From Marinifaba aquimaris (GTDB taxonomy: Bacteria > Pseudomonadota > Gammaproteobacteria > Enterobacterales > Alteromonadaceae): a stretch of 64,000 nucleotides of DNA. The notes under the pieces were generated by a model. It made no database searches. It had not been told where the DNA came from and saw nothing but the letters and a program-made list of their open reading frames with translations. The position numbers and the translations under genes are program-made. Position 1 is the stretch's first letter, and each line of letters begins with the position of its first letter. Where the stretch lies: contig NZ_JABULX010000010.1 in NCBI RefSeq assembly GCF_013328345.1, forward strand, positions 56,013 through 120,012. The letters run 5' to 3'. Below are positions 27,405-35,879 of this stretch, piece by piece.

Positions 27405-27797
27405 TTATTCTTCTACTTCTGGATTGACAGATACATCAGCTAAATCACTGTTATCCATGTCATCTGCAGAGTCATCAACTTCATCCGAAACAATTTTTTT
27501 AGAGCCATAGATACTGCCCATTTTCGGTCGATTGATGCGCTTGATATATTTCAGCCAAGCTTTGGCAGCAATGTGGCTCGGCTCACACTCGCTTCTCAAC
27601 ACAGAAACAAAATGTAAGTCATCATCATCAGATGGCTGAATTTGGCCTTTTTCTAATGCATCGAGAAGGTTGCCATATTTCTCTAATGCATCGGCTTCTT
27701 TGATGGAAAAGTCTCCAGAGCGATGGAAACCTTGCGGGTAGTTTTTAAAATCAGAAAACAACCGTGCTAATAAACTATTCTTGGTAGGCGCAGCCAT
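27405..27797 (-). CDS. maoP: Macrodomain Ori organisation protein MaoP (YifE/DUF413 family)
   Basis: A 130-residue protein whose core (about 20-100) follows Escherichia coli YifE/MaoP: YPQGFHRSGDFSIKEA, LEKYG, SECEP and KYIKRINRPK. In E. coli MaoP acts with a nearby maoS site to organise the Ori macrodomain. The C-terminal 35 residues are acidic, longer than in E. coli. I chose the ATG at 27797, with GGAG six bases before it, over a GTG at 27809. It has its own promoter and is monocistronic. If the link to Ori holds, the window could lie near the origin. Confidence 0.88.
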   Translation of the reverse strand: MAAPTKNSLLARLFSDFKNYPQGFHRSGDFSIKEADALEKYGNLLDALEKGQIQPSDDDDLHFVSVLRSECEPSHIAAKAWLKYIKRINRPKMGSIYGSKKIVSDEVDDSADDMDNSDLADVSVNPEVEE

Positions 27798-27856
27798 ACG
27801 AAACTCCACTCTAATTACTGTATTACAAACAAAAATTTATTGATTAGTTAATGCAG

Positions 27857-27885
27857 TTTTTAGCCTGTGATTCGCTCACTGTCAA
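27857..27885 (-). promoter_or_regulatory. Promoter of maoP
   Basis: Minus-strand TTGACA, 17-base spacer, TAAAAA. The -35 is perfect. The spacer contains GTGA-N5-TCAC, a small dyad that could be an operator, although its spacing differs from a CRP site (N6). The leader to the ATG is about 55 bases. Confidence 0.55.
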
Positions 27886-27936
27886 AATGTTTTTTGTTAA
27901 TAAATTATGACGGTATTAGCACTTTCAAATTAAAGG

Positions 27937-28815
27937 TTACTTTTTTACGAGCTCGTTCTTTTTAGCCATGAGCTCGTCAATTAGAGGCGTTAGGATAAGT
28001 TCGATTGCAAAACCCATTTTTCCGCCGGGTACAACTAATGTGTTCATTCGAGACATAAAGGCACCATCAATCATTTGCAGATAGTAAGGAAAATCAACAT
28101 TCTTTATTCCCCTAAACCGAATGACCACAAAACTCTCGTCTAAAGATGGAATATCTTTAGCTGAAAACGGGTTTGAGGTATCGACAGTAGGCACGCGCTG
28201 AAAGTTAATATGGGTGCGGCTAAATTGCGGCGTAATATGATTAAAATAATCATCCATACTTCTAACAATACTGGCCATCACCGCCTCACGAGAATGCCCT
28301 CTATCAGAGGTATCGCGAATGATTTTTTGTATCCATTCAAGGTTTACGATCGGTACTAAACCAATTAGCAGGTCAACGTATTGCGCTGCGTTGTGTTCTT
28401 CAGTGACTACACCGCCATGTAAACCTTCATAGTAAAGTAAGTCTGAATCTGCGGGTAAATCTTGCCAAGGCGTAAAAGTACCTGGCATTTGATTATATGG
28501 GACAGCTTGATCAAAGGTATGTAAGTACTTACGAAATTTCCCTGTACCTGTCTCGTGATAACTTTTAAAGGTTTCTTCTAGCAGACCAAAGTCATTTGCT
28601 TCTGGTCCAAAGTAACTAATATGGCGGCCTTGCTCTTGCGCTTTACGGATTTCAACTTCCATCTCAGGGCGGGTAAACCTGTGATAACTATCCCCTTCAA
28701 TGCCGACGGCTTTAATACCTAAATTACGAAATATGTGGCGTAATGCGGTAACCGTCGTTGATGTACCCGCACCAGATGAACCCGTTACAGCAATGATAGG
28801 ATGCTTAGTTGACAT
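27937..28815 (-). CDS. prkB: Phosphoribulokinase-like kinase PrkB
   Basis: P-loop kinase of 292 residues (E. coli PrkB is 289). GSSGAGTST is the phosphate loop, GDSYHRF and YYEGLHGG are the substrate-region motifs of phosphoribulokinase, and RGHSREAV is conserved in the family. No RuBisCO or other Calvin gene is present, so carbon fixation is unlikely. PrkB is widespread in heterotrophic Gammaproteobacteria and its role there is unsettled. I chose the ATG at 28815 rather than a TTG three codons upstream. Confidence 0.92.
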   Translation of the reverse strand: MSTKHPIIAVTGSSGAGTSTTVTALRHIFRNLGIKAVGIEGDSYHRFTRPEMEVEIRKAQEQGRHISYFGPEANDFGLLEETFKSYHETGTGKFRKYLHTFDQAVPYNQMPGTFTPWQDLPADSDLLYYEGLHGGVVTEEHNAAQYVDLLIGLVPIVNLEWIQKIIRDTSDRGHSREAVMASIVRSMDDYFNHITPQFSRTHINFQRVPTVDTSNPFSAKDIPSLDESFVVIRFRGIKNVDFPYYLQMIDGAFMSRMNTLVVPGGKMGFAIELILTPLIDELMAKKNELVKK

Positions 28816-28868
28816 AAAGAGCAATAAAACCTTAATAGATTGAATAGCTTTACTTTAGCGGTTTATCA

Positions 28869-29063
28869 CTAGCTTTGTGAAGTCTTGCCGGCATTTTTCT
28901 TATTTTGTAATTGAGTGAATATCGCCTTTTGCTTATCTTTTGAGTAACTTTGCCATTGGCAAATTTGTTCTAATGTTCGACCACACCCAATGCAAACATC
29001 TTCATCATCCAAGCAACAGTTACGCACACAAGGGTTTTGCGCACACGCTTTTTGTTTATTCAT
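28869..29063 (-). CDS. DUF1289 small cysteine-rich protein
   Basis: A 64-residue protein with the DUF1289 pattern PCVRNCCLDDEDVCIGCGRT, whose cysteines probably bind zinc or an iron-sulfur cluster. C-terminal EICQW is the family continuation. Function unknown. It sits 53 bases ahead of prkB and may be co-transcribed with it. Confidence 0.85.
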   Translation of the reverse strand: MNKQKACAQNPCVRNCCLDDEDVCIGCGRTLEQICQWQSYSKDKQKAIFTQLQNKKNAGKTSQS

Positions 29064-29198
29064 CTGACACCTGAATAAAAGTCAGATTGTAATTAATACG
29101 ACTTATTTTCATATTTTTTTAACTTAAGCCTCATACCATCCAAAACATACGTGCGAATGGAATCGTTGATATAAGAAGAGGTATTACGAGGTAAATCA

Positions 29199-31022
29199 AT
29201 GGCTAACCAACGCTCTCTTGAGCTCACACTGAACAAAATTCTTAGTAGCAAGTCTATTCGCACCTTGTTCCATCCAATCTATAACCTCCAGCACAATACT
29301 ATTTTAGGTTATGAAGCACTAAGTCGCGGGCCCCATGGTTCAGAACTTGAATTTGCCGATACGCTGTTTGGTTTTGCACACAAGCAAAATCAAAGAATGG
29401 AGTTAGAGTGTTTGTGTGTTGAAAGAGCACTGGCTAACGCAACACGATTAAATTTGCCGGGTAAAATATTCGTAAACATTAGCCCAAGTACATTGATCAA
29501 ATGCTTTCACGATAAATATGACCTGCAAACCCTATTGAGACGCTATCAAGTTTCTGGTCATCAACTGGTCATTGAATTAATAGAGGTCAATCCGGCGAAA
29601 GATTTAAATCAACTCAAATATCATATGGATGAGATCCGAAGCCTAGGTGTACAATTTGCGATAGATGACCTTGGCTCAGGAAACTCAGGTCTGATCCAAT
29701 GGGCGATTTTACAGCCTGAATTTTGCAAAATTGACCGTTTCTTCATTAAAAACTGTATTGATGATCCCGTTAAAAAAGCCTTCTTGCGCTCTTTTCAAAA
29801 AATCGGTGAAGATACGCAAACCGAAATTATTGCAGAAGGTATAGAAACAGAGCACGAATTACACCTCGTTCAACAGCTCAACATTACTCAAGTGCAAGGG
29901 TATTTAATGTCGATGCCCAGTGAAACACCTTCAACAGATAATATCCAGATAGAATCAAACCAAACGAGTTATATTCAAAAACCATTGCTCGAAGAGACAG
30001 TTGCTCAATTATTAGAGCGCAATTTAGCGGTACAAAAAAACCTAACGACCCAACAAGTGATGTCATTATTTCGCGACAATAAAGCCTTACATGTCATCCC
30101 CGTTTTAGATGGTGAAAAGCCAGTAGGTGTTGCTCTGCGTGCAGATATGATGGAGCACTTTGCCATGCCATTTGGTCACGCGCTCTATGACAACAAACCA
30201 ATAGAATCTTTAATGCGTAAAGACATTATCGTAGTAGATAAGGATGTTTCGTTAGATGATCTATCAAAAATGGTCACAGAAACACAAAGAGAAGATATCA
30301 GAGCTCACTTTGTGATATCAGACAACGATAAATACTTAGGTATAGGTTCAGTAAAAATGCTGCTAAAACGCATTACGGATACTAAGATTCAACACGCAAA
30401 ATATGCAAACCCATTAACGCTACTGCCAGGTAATGTACCGATAGATAAAGAAATCGATAGCCTATTAAGACAAAGGCATGGTTTCCATCTTGCTTATCTA
30501 GACCTTGATAACTTTAAACCTTTTAATGACCTTTATGGCTACAGTAAGGGTGATCAAGCTATTCAGCTTGTAGCCGATTTACTCAAACAACACTGTCCTA
30601 GCAAATCGACCAGTATAGGCCATATTGGTGGTGATGATTTTGTTATTATTTATCGGGAAGAAAACTGGCATCAAATGTTATTAAAACTACTGGCCGATTT
30701 TGACGAGAAGGTGAAAAACCTGCTGTATCCGCAGCACCTCAAAGACGGTGGTTATTGGGCAACAAACCGCAGTGGCCAAAGAGACTTCTTCCCTATTTTG
30801 AGTTTATCGGCAGGCGTTGTTTGGGCAAGTATTGCCAACTGTCAGTCACATCATGATGTCGCAAGCCTTGCAACCCAAGCCAAAAAAGAGGCTAAAAAGC
30901 GATTGGGCAGTTCAATTTACTTGCACTGTGAACAAACCAACCTAGATGAAGGTAAACGTGTGGTGGAACAATTTACTCAACCAGCCAATGCGAATTGCGC
31001 GCTATCATTAGCAACCAGTTAG
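29199..31022 (+). CDS. EAL-CBS-GGDEF c-di-GMP signalling protein
   Basis: A 607-residue cytoplasmic protein. The EAL domain (about 20-240) has YEAL at 38-41, FAIDDLGSG, KIDRFF and EGIETEHEL...QGY, so the catalytic acids and Lys for c-di-GMP hydrolysis look intact. A CBS pair follows (about 275-395; LERNLAVQKNLTTQQ onward), then a GGDEF domain (about 420-590) with GGDDF at 477-481, close to the active form. The CBS pair may sense adenine nucleotides. No membrane segment. The start is an ATG with GAGG upstream. Stand-alone and divergent from the DUF1289 gene. Net phosphodiesterase activity is likely but the GGDEF may still be active. Confidence 0.9.
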   Translation: MANQRSLELTLNKILSSKSIRTLFHPIYNLQHNTILGYEALSRGPHGSELEFADTLFGFAHKQNQRMELECLCVERALANATRLNLPGKIFVNISPSTLIKCFHDKYDLQTLLRRYQVSGHQLVIELIEVNPAKDLNQLKYHMDEIRSLGVQFAIDDLGSGNSGLIQWAILQPEFCKIDRFFIKNCIDDPVKKAFLRSFQKIGEDTQTEIIAEGIETEHELHLVQQLNITQVQGYLMSMPSETPSTDNIQIESNQTSYIQKPLLEETVAQLLERNLAVQKNLTTQQVMSLFRDNKALHVIPVLDGEKPVGVALRADMMEHFAMPFGHALYDNKPIESLMRKDIIVVDKDVSLDDLSKMVTETQREDIRAHFVISDNDKYLGIGSVKMLLKRITDTKIQHAKYANPLTLLPGNVPIDKEIDSLLRQRHGFHLAYLDLDNFKPFNDLYGYSKGDQAIQLVADLLKQHCPSKSTSIGHIGGDDFVIIYREENWHQMLLKLLADFDEKVKNLLYPQHLKDGGYWATNRSGQRDFFPILSLSAGVVWASIANCQSHHDVASLATQAKKEAKKRLGSSIYLHCEQTNLDEGKRVVEQFTQPANANCALSLATS

Positions 31023-31042
31023 TCATTAAAAAGCTAAGTCAG

Positions 31043-31687
31043 CTAAAAAAAGCCTTTTAATTTGGCCAAGCTGACTTTATCCGATGCAAAAGCACTGGCG
31101 ATTTGAGCAAGGAATAGCTCAGCCGTAGCCATCACGTCATTCAGCGCATTATGCTCTGTATGCTCCGCTAGGTTGTATCGCTTGCAACTTGTGGCTAAAT
31201 CTAGTCCGGTTGGAATTTGGCCTAACCGGCTGTACCTAGCGTATTCAAACTGCATGGTATCTAACACTAACTTAGGCTGAAAATTAACATTCGCCTGAGC
31301 CATACTTTGCTCAATGAAAGCCATATCTAAATTTGCATGATGAAATACTAGGATCCTATCTTCAGCAATTGCTTTGAGTTTCTCCATAATCACTAAAAGT
31401 GATTCACCATCAGCGAGATCAGCTTGCACTACCCCGTGAATAGTACTGGTTTGATTCAGCTCTATGTCACCTTTAATATGGAAATGTTCAGCTTTACTTA
31501 GCTGAATAAAAGGAGGCTCAATAATCATCCAGGCGACAGAAATAACCTTTCCTTTATCGATCTCTAAAGCCGTCATTTCAAGATCAACAACTAAGTACTG
31601 ATATGCACGCCAGTCATTCCTTAACTCTCCACTTATCGCTTCATTTTTATACAGGCGATTTAATTGTTTAAAAATAAAATCAAACAA
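31043..31687 (-). CDS. DnaQ-like 3'-5' exonuclease
   Basis: A 214-residue DEDDh exonuclease: ExoI VVDLEMTAL, ExoII FHHANLDMAFI and ExoIII HNALNDVMATAE. It resembles the epsilon-type proofreading domain but stands alone. The start is TTG and adjoins the stop of the CNB-CBS gene, so it is coupled to that gene. This exonuclease-DUF294-symporter order recurs in Vibrio-like genomes next to the acetate switch, but its role there is not known to me. Confidence 0.88.
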   Translation of the reverse strand: MFDFIFKQLNRLYKNEAISGELRNDWRAYQYLVVDLEMTALEIDKGKVISVAWMIIEPPFIQLSKAEHFHIKGDIELNQTSTIHGVVQADLADGESLLVIMEKLKAIAEDRILVFHHANLDMAFIEQSMAQANVNFQPKLVLDTMQFEYARYSRLGQIPTGLDLATSCKRYNLAEHTEHNALNDVMATAELFLAQIASAFASDKVSLAKLKGFF

Positions 31688-33526
31688 TTACATCACCCCG
31701 CGAGAAAATTTAAGTGCGATAGCCTCTTGCGCATTGCGAATTACTTTAAAAGCCCATTTTAGTTGCTGTTGAGTTAACGCATCTAAGCTGTGTGGGCAAA
31801 TACAGTTTTTAGGCACTTCATCTAGTCTGGGATCAGACATTAGCCTCAACCCCATAAACAACTGCCAGGCACTCATTAACGACTTTGCATCTTCAGCACT
31901 GAGTAAATTACTTTGATCAGATGCTAACGCAGACAACCTTTGATAAGTGCTGCTAACCGATAAGTGGGCTTTTAGCGCATAAATCCGAGCAATATCATTA
32001 ACAATAGCAAGGCCTTGTTTTTTAATGTTGATGTAACTGAGCCCTTGTCGCTCAAATTGAAACTGATTAAAGAGCCCTAGTGGTAAGGCAATATTGACAG
32101 TATTTTTTGCCATCTGAGCTAAGAAAAGCCCATCAGTAGCATATGCACGAATATCACCCAATAACTCTTGATATAAATGGCTATCCCCAAAAGCTAGGCG
32201 ATTATCAAAAAAGATATTAGAAGCAAGAACCGATTCAGGTGTCGGTGTTTTTGTCCATCGATTAAATTGCGCTGTCCACTGCGACAAAGTCAAACAATAA
32301 TCACTGTTACTGGCCATTACATTACCAGGGCATAACACCAAACCGCATTGTGCAAGACCATTACAAACAAAATCGGCCATCGCTAAGAAGTAACCTTTGT
32401 CTTGCTCAGTTGCGACATCGTCAATTAATAAACCATTGTCTTGATCAGAGCTCAGCGTTTGCTCTTCTCTTGCTTGTGAGCCAAATAATAGCCAAGCAAA
32501 TGCAACAGGCGCTTCACCATTATCTTGCTGAAAAATATCAATTAAACGCTTACAAATAGCATCATAAAAGGTAGCCAGTAAATGGCTAACCAAAGTCACA
32601 TCTCCCATCTGTGCTTTAAGTTTAAACACATATTCAGGAATACTTCTGGCTAATTCACTCAGCGCATTTAGATCTTTTGCTTGATTGAGTTGCTGGGTGA
32701 AAAAAATCGGCTCACTGCGCTGTAACCGAGCCAAGTCAGTATTGGTCAGCATAGCAACTGCTTTATCCGCTTTGACTATTGGTAAATGATGGATATTGTG
32801 TTGAGTCATCAATTGAATAGCGTCAAATACTCTCGCTTCAGCTTCTAAAGTTAGTGGTTCACGGGTCATCACCTCGTTAACCAGCACCTGGCTGTCCAAC
32901 CCTTTTGCTAATACCCGGTTGCGTAGATCGCGATCGGTAATAATGCCAATTAGCGCTTGATTTTGATTGGTGACTAATAAACTGGATACACCAGCTTGAG
33001 ACATTTTCTGACACGCTTGTAAAACACTTTCGTGCTGAGAAATAGTAATGAGATTAGGATTGGCAACCGACAAAACTGAAGCTAAAGAACTATCTTCATT
33101 TTCACTTCGCTTATAAACCGTTAACGCATCATGGCTCACTGCGGCAATAAAAAAATGTTCAAAATCACTGCTTTCATGTCTGAGGTATTCAAAATCGGCT
33201 GCGGGTAAAAAATAAATTAAACCATCTTGTACAACTTTCAATGTTTCTTGCTCTGCCTGGCCTGTTAATAAACGGCTGTAACCAAAGCAATCACCCTGCT
33301 CTAATCTATCTAAAAAAAGACCTTGCTCGTTGTAAAAATCAAAAACACCTTTTCTGACCAGACACAAGCCATGATCGAGTTCACTCATTAAATGCTTTTG
33401 GTTTTGCTGACTGAGGTAAGTTATTTTTAAATGACGCGCGGTGAAATTGAGTAAACGCTCTGGTAGAAGATGGAAAGGAGCGCTTGCCGCCAAAAATTGT
33501 AGGACATCACGATTGATTGCCGACAT
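31688..33526 (-). CDS. Cyclic-nucleotide-binding, CBS and DUF294 nucleotidyltransferase-like protein
   Basis: A 612-residue signalling protein. N-terminal cNMP-binding-like domain (about 10-135; LEQGDCFGYSRLLTG), CBS pair (about 155-275; ITDRDLRNRV and NIHHLPIV), and a GlnD-like DUF294 nucleotidyltransferase part (about 300-610) with WLLFGSQAREEQTLSSDQDNGLL, in which G-S-x-A-R-x-E and D-x-D are present. It probably transmits a nucleotide or energy signal. I chose the ATG at 33526 over a TTG eight codons upstream. It stands behind the symporter operon terminator and ahead of the exonuclease. Confidence 0.85.
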   Translation of the reverse strand: MSAINRDVLQFLAASAPFHLLPERLLNFTARHLKITYLSQQNQKHLMSELDHGLCLVRKGVFDFYNEQGLFLDRLEQGDCFGYSRLLTGQAEQETLKVVQDGLIYFLPAADFEYLRHESSDFEHFFIAAVSHDALTVYKRSENEDSSLASVLSVANPNLITISQHESVLQACQKMSQAGVSSLLVTNQNQALIGIITDRDLRNRVLAKGLDSQVLVNEVMTREPLTLEAEARVFDAIQLMTQHNIHHLPIVKADKAVAMLTNTDLARLQRSEPIFFTQQLNQAKDLNALSELARSIPEYVFKLKAQMGDVTLVSHLLATFYDAICKRLIDIFQQDNGEAPVAFAWLLFGSQAREEQTLSSDQDNGLLIDDVATEQDKGYFLAMADFVCNGLAQCGLVLCPGNVMASNSDYCLTLSQWTAQFNRWTKTPTPESVLASNIFFDNRLAFGDSHLYQELLGDIRAYATDGLFLAQMAKNTVNIALPLGLFNQFQFERQGLSYINIKKQGLAIVNDIARIYALKAHLSVSSTYQRLSALASDQSNLLSAEDAKSLMSAWQLFMGLRLMSDPRLDEVPKNCICPHSLDALTQQQLKWAFKVIRNAQEAIALKFSRGVM

Positions 33527-33560
33527 GATAAAAATAAATCCGTTTATCAAATATGAACAT

Positions 33561-33598
33561 AAATAAAAAAGGCTCAGTCTAACGAGTTAGTTTGAGCC
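33561..33598 (-). terminator. Rho-independent terminator of the symporter operon
   Basis: On the minus strand the arms GGCTCAAACTAAC and GTTAGACTGAGCC form a long stem (one mismatch, one wobble) with a two-base loop, followed by TTTTTTATTT. It lies 35 bases after the symporter stop codon. Confidence 0.85.
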
Positions 33599-33632
33599 TA
33601 TTCAGTTTAGTCTAACTTTTTATTGCCATGGT

Positions 33633-35336
33633 TTAGTGTGCTTGTGCACCACCCGCACCTTTAGGGAAACGGATACTCTCAACCATTTCTTGAACTTCTT
33701 CAGGTGCATCACCTGTTGCTTTGTTAACGGCAATCGCTACAACAAAGTTCAAGATCATACCTAATGTACCAATACCTTCAGGTGAAATACCGAAGAACCA
33801 GTTTTCAGGTACGTTAGCCGCAGGGTTAATAAACTTGAAGTAAATGATATAAAGCGCAGTGAACGTAATACCACTTAACATACCAGCAATTGCCCCTTCC
33901 TTATTCATCTTCTTAGAGAAGATGCCCATAATAATGGCTGGGAAGAAAGAGGACGCAGCTAAGCCGAAGGCAAAAGCGACCACCTGCGCAACAAACCCTG
34001 GTGGATTAATCCCTAGATAACCAGCAATGACTATTGCTACAGCTGCAGCAAGTCGTGCATAAAATAGCTCTTGCCTATCAGTGATCTGAGGCATTAGGTT
34101 TCGTTTCAGTAAATCGTGCGACACCGATGTTGAGATAACCAACAATAAACCTGCCGATGTTGATAAAGCAGCAGCAACACCACCGGCGGCAACCAGAGCA
34201 ATAACCCAGTTTGGTAAGTTAGCAATTTCAGGGTTCGCTAATACGATAATATCGCGATCCACTTTCATTTCATTGCGCTCATCACCTGAGTAGAACATCT
34301 TGCCGTCTTGGTTTTTATCTTCCCACTTAATTAAACCTGTTTTTTCCCAGTTAGTGATCCAACTTGGAGCTTCAGCATAAGCGGTACCTGTTGATTCTGG
34401 GCCATTGATTGTTTCAATCATATTTACACGAGCAAAAGCACCAATTGCCGGTGCTGTTGTGTATAAAACAGCAATGAACAATAACGCCCAACCAGCAGAT
34501 TTACGCGCATCACGTACTTTAGGTACAGTGAAAAAGCGAACAATTACATGTGGTAAACCGGCAGTACCGACCATTAATGCTGCAGTGATAAAGAATACGT
34601 CAACCATGCTCTTAGAGCCGTTGGTATATTCATTAAATCCGAGTTCGGTGGAAAGCCCATCGAGTTTATCAAGTAAGTAGGTTTCAGACCCAGTGACTGT
34701 TGCACCGAAGCCAAGTTGAGGGAACACGTGGCCTGTCATCATTAACGAAATGAAAACAGCAGGTACAATATAAGCGAAAATCAGTACGCAATATTGAGCA
34801 ACCTGAGTATAGGTAATACCCTTCATACCGCCTAATACAGCATAGAAAAATACTACACCCATACCGATAATTACGCCCGTTGTGATATCCACTTCTAGGA
34901 AGCGACTAAATACCACACCAACACCGCGCATTTGACCGGCTACATAAGTGAAGGATACGAAAATAGCACAAACAACCGCAACCGTTCTTGCAAGTTGAGA
35001 GTAATAACGATCACCAACAAAATCAGGTACAGTGAACTTACCAAATTTACGCAAGTATGGCGCTAAACAAAGTGCAAGTAGTACATAACCACCAGTCCAC
35101 CCCATTAAGTAAACACCACCGTCATAACCCATAAATGAAATAAGACCAGCCATAGAAATAAATGATGCGGCAGACATCCAATCTGCAGCAGTTGCCATGC
35201 CGTTTGCAACAGGATGTACACCACCACCTGCTACATAGAAATCTTGTGTTGAGCCTGCTCGAGCCCAAATAGCGATACCAATATAAAGTAAGAAACTAGC
35301 ACCGACGATAAGTAGGGTAAGCGTTTGAATATCCAT
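33633..35336 (-). CDS. actP: ActP-type sodium:solute symporter (acetate or short-chain monocarboxylate)
   Basis: Inner-membrane SSS-family permease of 567 residues with about 13 spans. Family marks include GGGVHPVANGMATAADWMSAASFI near the N-terminus and RFFTVPKVRDARKS. The 70-residue soluble insertion around 325-375 with KNQDGKMFYSGDE is typical of the VC_2705 subgroup, which works with a DUF4212 subunit. That subunit is encoded four bases upstream. The neighbouring CrbS/CrbR pair supports acetate, but other monocarboxylates are possible. Confidence 0.88.
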   Translation of the reverse strand: MDIQTLTLLIVGASFLLYIGIAIWARAGSTQDFYVAGGGVHPVANGMATAADWMSAASFISMAGLISFMGYDGGVYLMGWTGGYVLLALCLAPYLRKFGKFTVPDFVGDRYYSQLARTVAVVCAIFVSFTYVAGQMRGVGVVFSRFLEVDITTGVIIGMGVVFFYAVLGGMKGITYTQVAQYCVLIFAYIVPAVFISLMMTGHVFPQLGFGATVTGSETYLLDKLDGLSTELGFNEYTNGSKSMVDVFFITAALMVGTAGLPHVIVRFFTVPKVRDARKSAGWALLFIAVLYTTAPAIGAFARVNMIETINGPESTGTAYAEAPSWITNWEKTGLIKWEDKNQDGKMFYSGDERNEMKVDRDIIVLANPEIANLPNWVIALVAAGGVAAALSTSAGLLLVISTSVSHDLLKRNLMPQITDRQELFYARLAAAVAIVIAGYLGINPPGFVAQVVAFAFGLAASSFFPAIIMGIFSKKMNKEGAIAGMLSGITFTALYIIYFKFINPAANVPENWFFGISPEGIGTLGMILNFVVAIAVNKATGDAPEEVQEMVESIRFPKGAGGAQAH

Positions 35337-35340
35337 ATTC

Positions 35341-35607
35341 TTATTCCTCTTCTACGTTGTATTTACGGTCAAGTTTTAGCATTTGCTGAACGTAAACAAA
35401 GATCAGTGCAACGAAGACATAAATTGAACCTTGCTGTGCAAACCAAAAGCCCAATTTAAAACCGAAGAAACGGAATTCATTCAGTACATCGACCAATAAT
35501 ATGCCGCAACCAAATGAGACGACAAACCAAACTGTAAGCAACTTCAATAACAAACTGATGTTTTCACGCCAGTAAGCGGTTGCTTTATCTTTACTTTCAA
35601 AAGCCAT
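35341..35607 (-). CDS. DUF4212 small symporter subunit
   Basis: An 88-residue membrane protein with two hydrophobic helices (about 17-38 and 50-72), the DUF4212 plan. Such genes precede the VC_2705-type symporter, and the product is thought to be its small subunit. It starts with ATG, with an AGGGGAGCTAGCG leader. Confidence 0.88.
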   Translation of the reverse strand: MAFESKDKATAYWRENISLLLKLLTVWFVVSFGCGILLVDVLNEFRFFGFKLGFWFAQQGSIYVFVALIFVYVQQMLKLDRKYNVEEE

Positions 35608-35703
35608 CGCTAGCTCCCCTTTTTATTATATTTGAGCAAAACTCAACGCAATGCGTTGCTTTTTAGTGCAAGGTAGAAACTAGCAAGGGCATGGCAAGAA
35701 AAA

Positions 35704-35722
35704 TATTCGACCTTAGTCGTAA
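35704..35722. promoter_or_regulatory. Dyad motif shared with the crbR-porin region
   Basis: TATTCGACCTTAGTCGTAA carries CGAC-N4-GTCG and lies between the divergent symporter operon and crbS. The same core, CGAC-TTTA-GTCG flanked by TATT and AATA, recurs at 40236-40253 upstream of the porin. The two 18-19 base stretches differ at only a few positions. Candidate binding site for a dimeric regulator, with CrbR the obvious suspect. Confidence 0.5.
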
Positions 35723-35879
35723 TTGTATTTTTAAAGGCTTATTTACTGTTAATTGGGCAGTAACAAAGCTTTGTTGGTCAGGTATAAAATTGTGTTAGAG
35801 TCCTTAGTGAGGCGATATAGCCACCAAGCTATCTAACCTCACCGGCACGAAGAAAAACGAAAAAGCTTAGGTGGAAGTA

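Noticed and set aside
27937..28815. Phosphoribulokinase as evidence for carbon fixation
   Set aside because: No other Calvin gene is present, and PrkB is known in heterotrophs.
28869..29063. DUF1289 gene considered as a zinc-ribbon regulator
   Set aside because: Only the cysteine pattern is seen; nothing supports regulation.
31023..31042. Terminator between the EAL protein and the exonuclease
   Set aside because: Only a four-base AGCT stem is seen; too weak to call.
35682..35698. Possible sigma54 site (minus strand, TTGCCATGCCCTTGCT) upstream of the symporter operon
   Set aside because: The -12 half is good but the -24 GG pair is only partly kept; below a reliable match.
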